Source of the DNA: Rhodospirillaceae bacterium
Lineage (GTDB): Bacteria > Pseudomonadota > Alphaproteobacteria > Rhodospirillales > Rhodospirillaceae
Direction of reading: 5' to 3'
NCBI GenBank assembly: GCA_016937315.1
Contig: JAFGWD010000243.1
Location: 1-8,043 of the forward strand
Length of the DNA: 8,043 bases
Made by a program: the position numbers and the translations under genes
Shown: positions 6,594-8,043 of the stretch, piece by piece
Layout of the letters: each line of letters opens with the position of its first letter
Position numbering within the stretch: position 1 is the first letter of the stretch
The notes under the pieces: model-generated
What the model was told of the DNA's origin: nothing
What the model saw: only the letters and a program-made list of their open reading frames with translations
Database searches by the model: none

Positions 6594-6620
6594 CCCTGGT
6601 TGAAGTTACGGGGTGTTTTT
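6594..6620 (+). terminator. Possible weak terminator inside the leader
   Basis: CCCTG (6594-6598) can pair with CGGGG (6609-6613; one G-U pair) around a 10-nt loop, followed by TGTTTTT (6614-6620). The stem is short for an intrinsic terminator, so this may be a pausing or attenuation site, or chance. Confidence 0.3.
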
Positions 6621-6699
6621 CGGGCGGTTTTGTCCGAGGAACATGTCGTTGGACTGCAATCCGATGACCTGCGCCTATGTGATCGTGTGATCCGGCCTG

Positions 6700-6718
6700 G
6701 TCCTTCCCGAAGGGGGAC
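6700..6718 (+). promoter_or_regulatory. Hairpin covering the decarboxylase ribosome-binding site
   Basis: GTCCTTC (6700-6706) pairs with GGGGGAC (6712-6718), seven pairs with two G-U and a 5-nt loop. The 3' arm is the Shine-Dalgarno region, whose last G is about 9-10 nt before the ATG at 6727. GGAC at 6651-6654 could compete for the 5' arm and free the site. Confidence 0.45.
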
Positions 6719-6726
6719 TTGAAACG

Positions 6727-7857
6727 ATGTCCGAACGTATTCGACGCTTTCTGGAGCAACAACGCCCGCCCACCCCTTGCTTGGTGGTCGATCTGGAAAT
6801 CATCCGTCAAAACTATTGTAACCTGCGTGAACACTTGCCTCTTGCGCAGGTCTTTTATGCGGTCAAAGCCAATCCGGCCGCTGATGTGGTGCGGATGTTG
6901 GCGAGCGAAGGATCATCCTTTGATACCGCCAGTTTGCCGGAAATTGATCTGTGTCTCGCCAATGGCGCGTCGGCAGAGAACATTTCCTTTGGCAACACCA
7001 TTAAGAAGGAACGCGATATTGCGGATGCCTTCGGGAGGGGTGTTCGCCTGTTTGCAATCGATTCCCAAGAGGAACTGCACAAGATCCAACGTGCCGCACC
7101 GGGTTCGCGTGTGTACTGTCGTATCCTGGTCGAGAACACCGGTGCACAGTGGCCACTGAGTCGGAAGTTTGGCTGTGCGGTGGATATGGCGGCGGATCTT
7201 TTGTGTGAAGCACAAACCCTGGGCTTGGATCCTTATGGGGTGTCTTTTCATGTGGGGTCGCAACAGACCGATCTGGATCAGTGGGATGTCGCCCTGGCTA
7301 AGGTTGCTATGCTGTTTTCGGACTTGCAAGACCGTGGCATTGAACTGAAGGCTGTGAATCTGGGCGGTGGTTTCCCGGCGCACTATCAAGAAGATGTCGA
7401 AGCTCTTCCGTCTTATGCCAATGCGGTGATGCATGCGGTTACCAAGCATTTTGGCAACCGCATTCCGGCCTTGATGATCGAACCAGGTCGTTCCTTGGTG
7501 GGTGACTCGGGTATTCTTCAGTCCGAGGTGGTGTTGGTTTCGCGCAAGGCTTATGACGACGAACGTCGCTGGGTATTTTTGGATGTTGGGCGTTTCAATG
7601 GCTTGGCTGAAACCATGGACGAAGCCATTCGCTATCGCTTGACGACGTCCCGCGATGGTGAGGAAACGGCCCCGGTTATTCTGGCCGGTCCGACCTGTGA
7701 TAGCGTCGATATCTTGTATGATCAGGCCAACTATTGCCTCCCCGTGACTCTTCAGGCCGGAGACAAGGTCGAAATCCATTCGACCGGTGCTTATACTGCG
7801 TCTTATGCCTCCATTAATTTCAACGGTTTCGAGCCGTTGAAGCAGTACTGCATCTGA
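6727..7857 (+). CDS. Ornithine decarboxylase, PLP fold-III type
   Basis: This cytoplasmic PLP enzyme decarboxylates ornithine to putrescine, the entry step of polyamine synthesis. The 376-residue length suits the bacterial members of the eukaryote-like (alanine-racemase fold) ODC group. The PLP-binding lysine is K47 in FYAVKANP (43-50). Further motifs are FDTAS (65-69), SFHVGSQ with H175 stacking on PLP, the phosphate-binding GGGF (213-216), EPGRSLVG (252-259), GPTCDSVD (321-328, carrying the catalytic Cys324 and Asp325 contributed across the dimer), and GAYT with Y356. The TCD signature separates it from diaminopimelate and arginine decarboxylases, although some alphaproteobacterial members also act on lysine, which sequence alone cannot settle. 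ATG 6727 follows AGGGGGAC. The gene is usually named speF, speC or odc in this group, so no symbol is assigned. It has its own probable promoter and a long regulatory leader. Confidence 0.93.
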   Translation: MSERIRRFLEQQRPPTPCLVVDLEIIRQNYCNLREHLPLAQVFYAVKANPAADVVRMLASEGSSFDTASLPEIDLCLANGASAENISFGNTIKKERDIADAFGRGVRLFAIDSQEELHKIQRAAPGSRVYCRILVENTGAQWPLSRKFGCAVDMAADLLCEAQTLGLDPYGVSFHVGSQQTDLDQWDVALAKVAMLFSDLQDRGIELKAVNLGGGFPAHYQEDVEALPSYANAVMHAVTKHFGNRIPALMIEPGRSLVGDSGILQSEVVLVSRKAYDDERRWVFLDVGRFNGLAETMDEAIRYRLTTSRDGEETAPVILAGPTCDSVDILYDQANYCLPVTLQAGDKVEIHSTGAYTASYASINFNGFEPLKQYCI

Positions 7858-7867
7858 TTGGGCGTGT

Positions 7868-7894
7868 CCTGGGCGGCACTTGCTGCCGTCCGGG
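7868..7894 (+). other. Strong hairpin after ornithine decarboxylase
   Basis: CCTGGGCGGCA (7868-7878) and TGCCGTCCGGG (7884-7894) form 11 pairs, two of them G-U, around the loop CTTGC. No U-tract follows, so it more likely stabilises the 3' end of the mRNA than terminates on its own. Confidence 0.6.
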
Positions 7895-7905
7895 ACGGTC
7901 TGCCC

Positions 7906-7925
7906 CCGGCAAAGTTTGCCGGTTT
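7906..7925 (+). terminator. Probable terminator of ornithine decarboxylase
   Basis: CCGGCAA (7906-7912) pairs perfectly with TTGCCGG (7916-7922) around AGT and is followed by only three T. The U-tract is weak, so termination may be partial or helped by the preceding hairpin. Confidence 0.55.
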
Positions 7926-7971
7926 CCGCCCTCCCCAGAGAGAAAATCTCATATACTCAATGCGTTAAAAC

Positions 7972-7987
7972 TGGCTTGCGGCTTGCA
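7972..7987 (+). promoter_or_regulatory. Candidate sigma-54 (RpoN) promoter
   Basis: TGGCTTGCGGCTTGCA has the invariant GG (7973-7974) and GC (7985-7986) separated by exactly 10 nt, as in the -24/-12 promoter, and matches TGGCACGnnnnTTGCA except at two positions. RNA would start near 7998, about 38 nt before the ATG at 8036. The motif also contains a tandem GGCTTGC repeat, so the match may be partly chance. Confidence 0.45.
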
Positions 7988-8035
7988 AGGGGTGTCTCGG
8001 ACGAGTCCGTCTCAAGACAGTACCGGAGCCGCACC

Positions 8036-8043
8036 ATGAGCCT
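8036..8043 (+). CDS. Start of a downstream gene, truncated by the window
   Basis: ATGAGCCT at the window end follows GGAG (8025-8028) at a spacing of 7 nt, which is a good translation start. Only Met-Ser and part of a third codon are present, so the product cannot be named. It runs in the same direction as ornithine decarboxylase but is separated from it by hairpins and a possible promoter. Confidence 0.5.

Larger units (their letters stand above)
6360..6726 (+). ncRNA. Structured 5' leader of ornithine decarboxylase, probable speF leader RNA
   Basis: This gene-free stretch of about 370 nt directly precedes ornithine decarboxylase. Hairpins seen in it: GCGC (6360-6363)/GCGC (6369-6372); CCGGGC-GAAA-GTCCGG (6420-6435, a GNRA tetraloop); GGTGG-AAC-TGAA-GTT-AGA-CCGCC (6436-6458); ACCGA-GGG-TCGGT (6533-6545); CGGGC (6621-6625)/GTCCG (6632-6636); and GTCCTTC (6700-6706)/GGGGGAC (6712-6718), which covers the ribosome-binding site. 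Two CACGTG copies (6372-6377 and 6413-6418) could also pair with each other. Alphaproteobacterial ornithine decarboxylase genes are known to carry a conserved leader motif named speF (a family found by comparative genomics, ligand not established as far as I know). Position, length and structure fit that family, but I have not aligned it to the model. The only open frame of note (6462-6722, TTG start) looks spurious. Confidence 0.6.

Noticed and set aside
6462..6722. Open frame in the decarboxylase leader ending next to the ribosome site, considered as a leader peptide
   Set aside because: It starts at TTG without a ribosome-binding site, is 86 residues long with no run of ornithine- or arginine-related codons, and overlies the hairpins.
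6913..7779. Long - strand open frame of 288 codons opposite ornithine decarboxylase
   Set aside because: It is a shadow of the strongly conserved + strand gene and has no family resemblance.
7953..7958. TATACT as a sigma-70 -10 element for the last gene
   Set aside because: No acceptable -35 hexamer stands 16-18 bp upstream; the sigma-54 match is better.
7997..8020. GGACGAGTCCGTC near the right end, looking like a hammerhead ribozyme core
   Set aside because: The CUGANGA and GAAA core elements are absent; it is only a 4-bp CGGA/TCCG hairpin.

Overview
The window looks like chromosomal DNA of an alphaproteobacterium, most likely a Rhodospirillales-type organism. The reasons are the moderately GC-rich codon use, an alphaproteobacterial-style Aat and AroQ pair, a fused ThiS-ThiG, and an ornithine decarboxylase of the eukaryote-like fold-III type preceded by a long structured leader, which is the typical setting of the alphaproteobacterial speF leader RNA. 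The lineage call is inference from protein style, not a search result.

Layout, left to right. Positions 1-431 hold no convincing gene; they carry two clear hairpins and a weak promoter-like stretch. A PepSY-type four-helix membrane protein follows on + (432-1376), probably a redox or iron-uptake accessory protein. It converges, with 15 nt between stop codons, on a large - strand c-di-GMP gene (1392-3962) encoding dCache, HAMP, a degenerate GGDEF and an intact EAL domain. Still on -, aat (4055-4708; Leu/Phe-tRNA-protein transferase, N-end rule) lies directly behind aroQ (4713-5165; type II dehydroquinase, shikimate pathway). A 99-nt divergent region separates aroQ from thiSG on + (5265-6254), a sulfur-carrier/thiazole-synthase fusion ended by a strong intrinsic terminator (6281-6314). 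A gene-free, hairpin-rich stretch (about 6315-6726) leads into ornithine decarboxylase (6727-7857), followed by two hairpins, a sigma-54-like promoter, and the first codons of another + gene at 8036.

Most genes are housekeeping: amino-acid and thiamine biosynthesis, polyamine synthesis, protein turnover, and c-di-GMP signalling. The most interesting material is in how they are expressed. The thiSG linker contains a perfect AGGAGG spaced 5 nt before an in-frame GTG exactly where ThiG begins, so free ThiG may be made alongside the fusion. The thiSG leader has interlocking inverted repeats and no recognisable TPP box. The ornithine decarboxylase leader is about 360-400 nt of nested hairpins ending in one that would hide the ribosome-binding site. 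In the cyclase/phosphodiesterase protein the GGDEF half has lost several key residues while all EAL catalytic residues remain, so it is predicted to degrade c-di-GMP.
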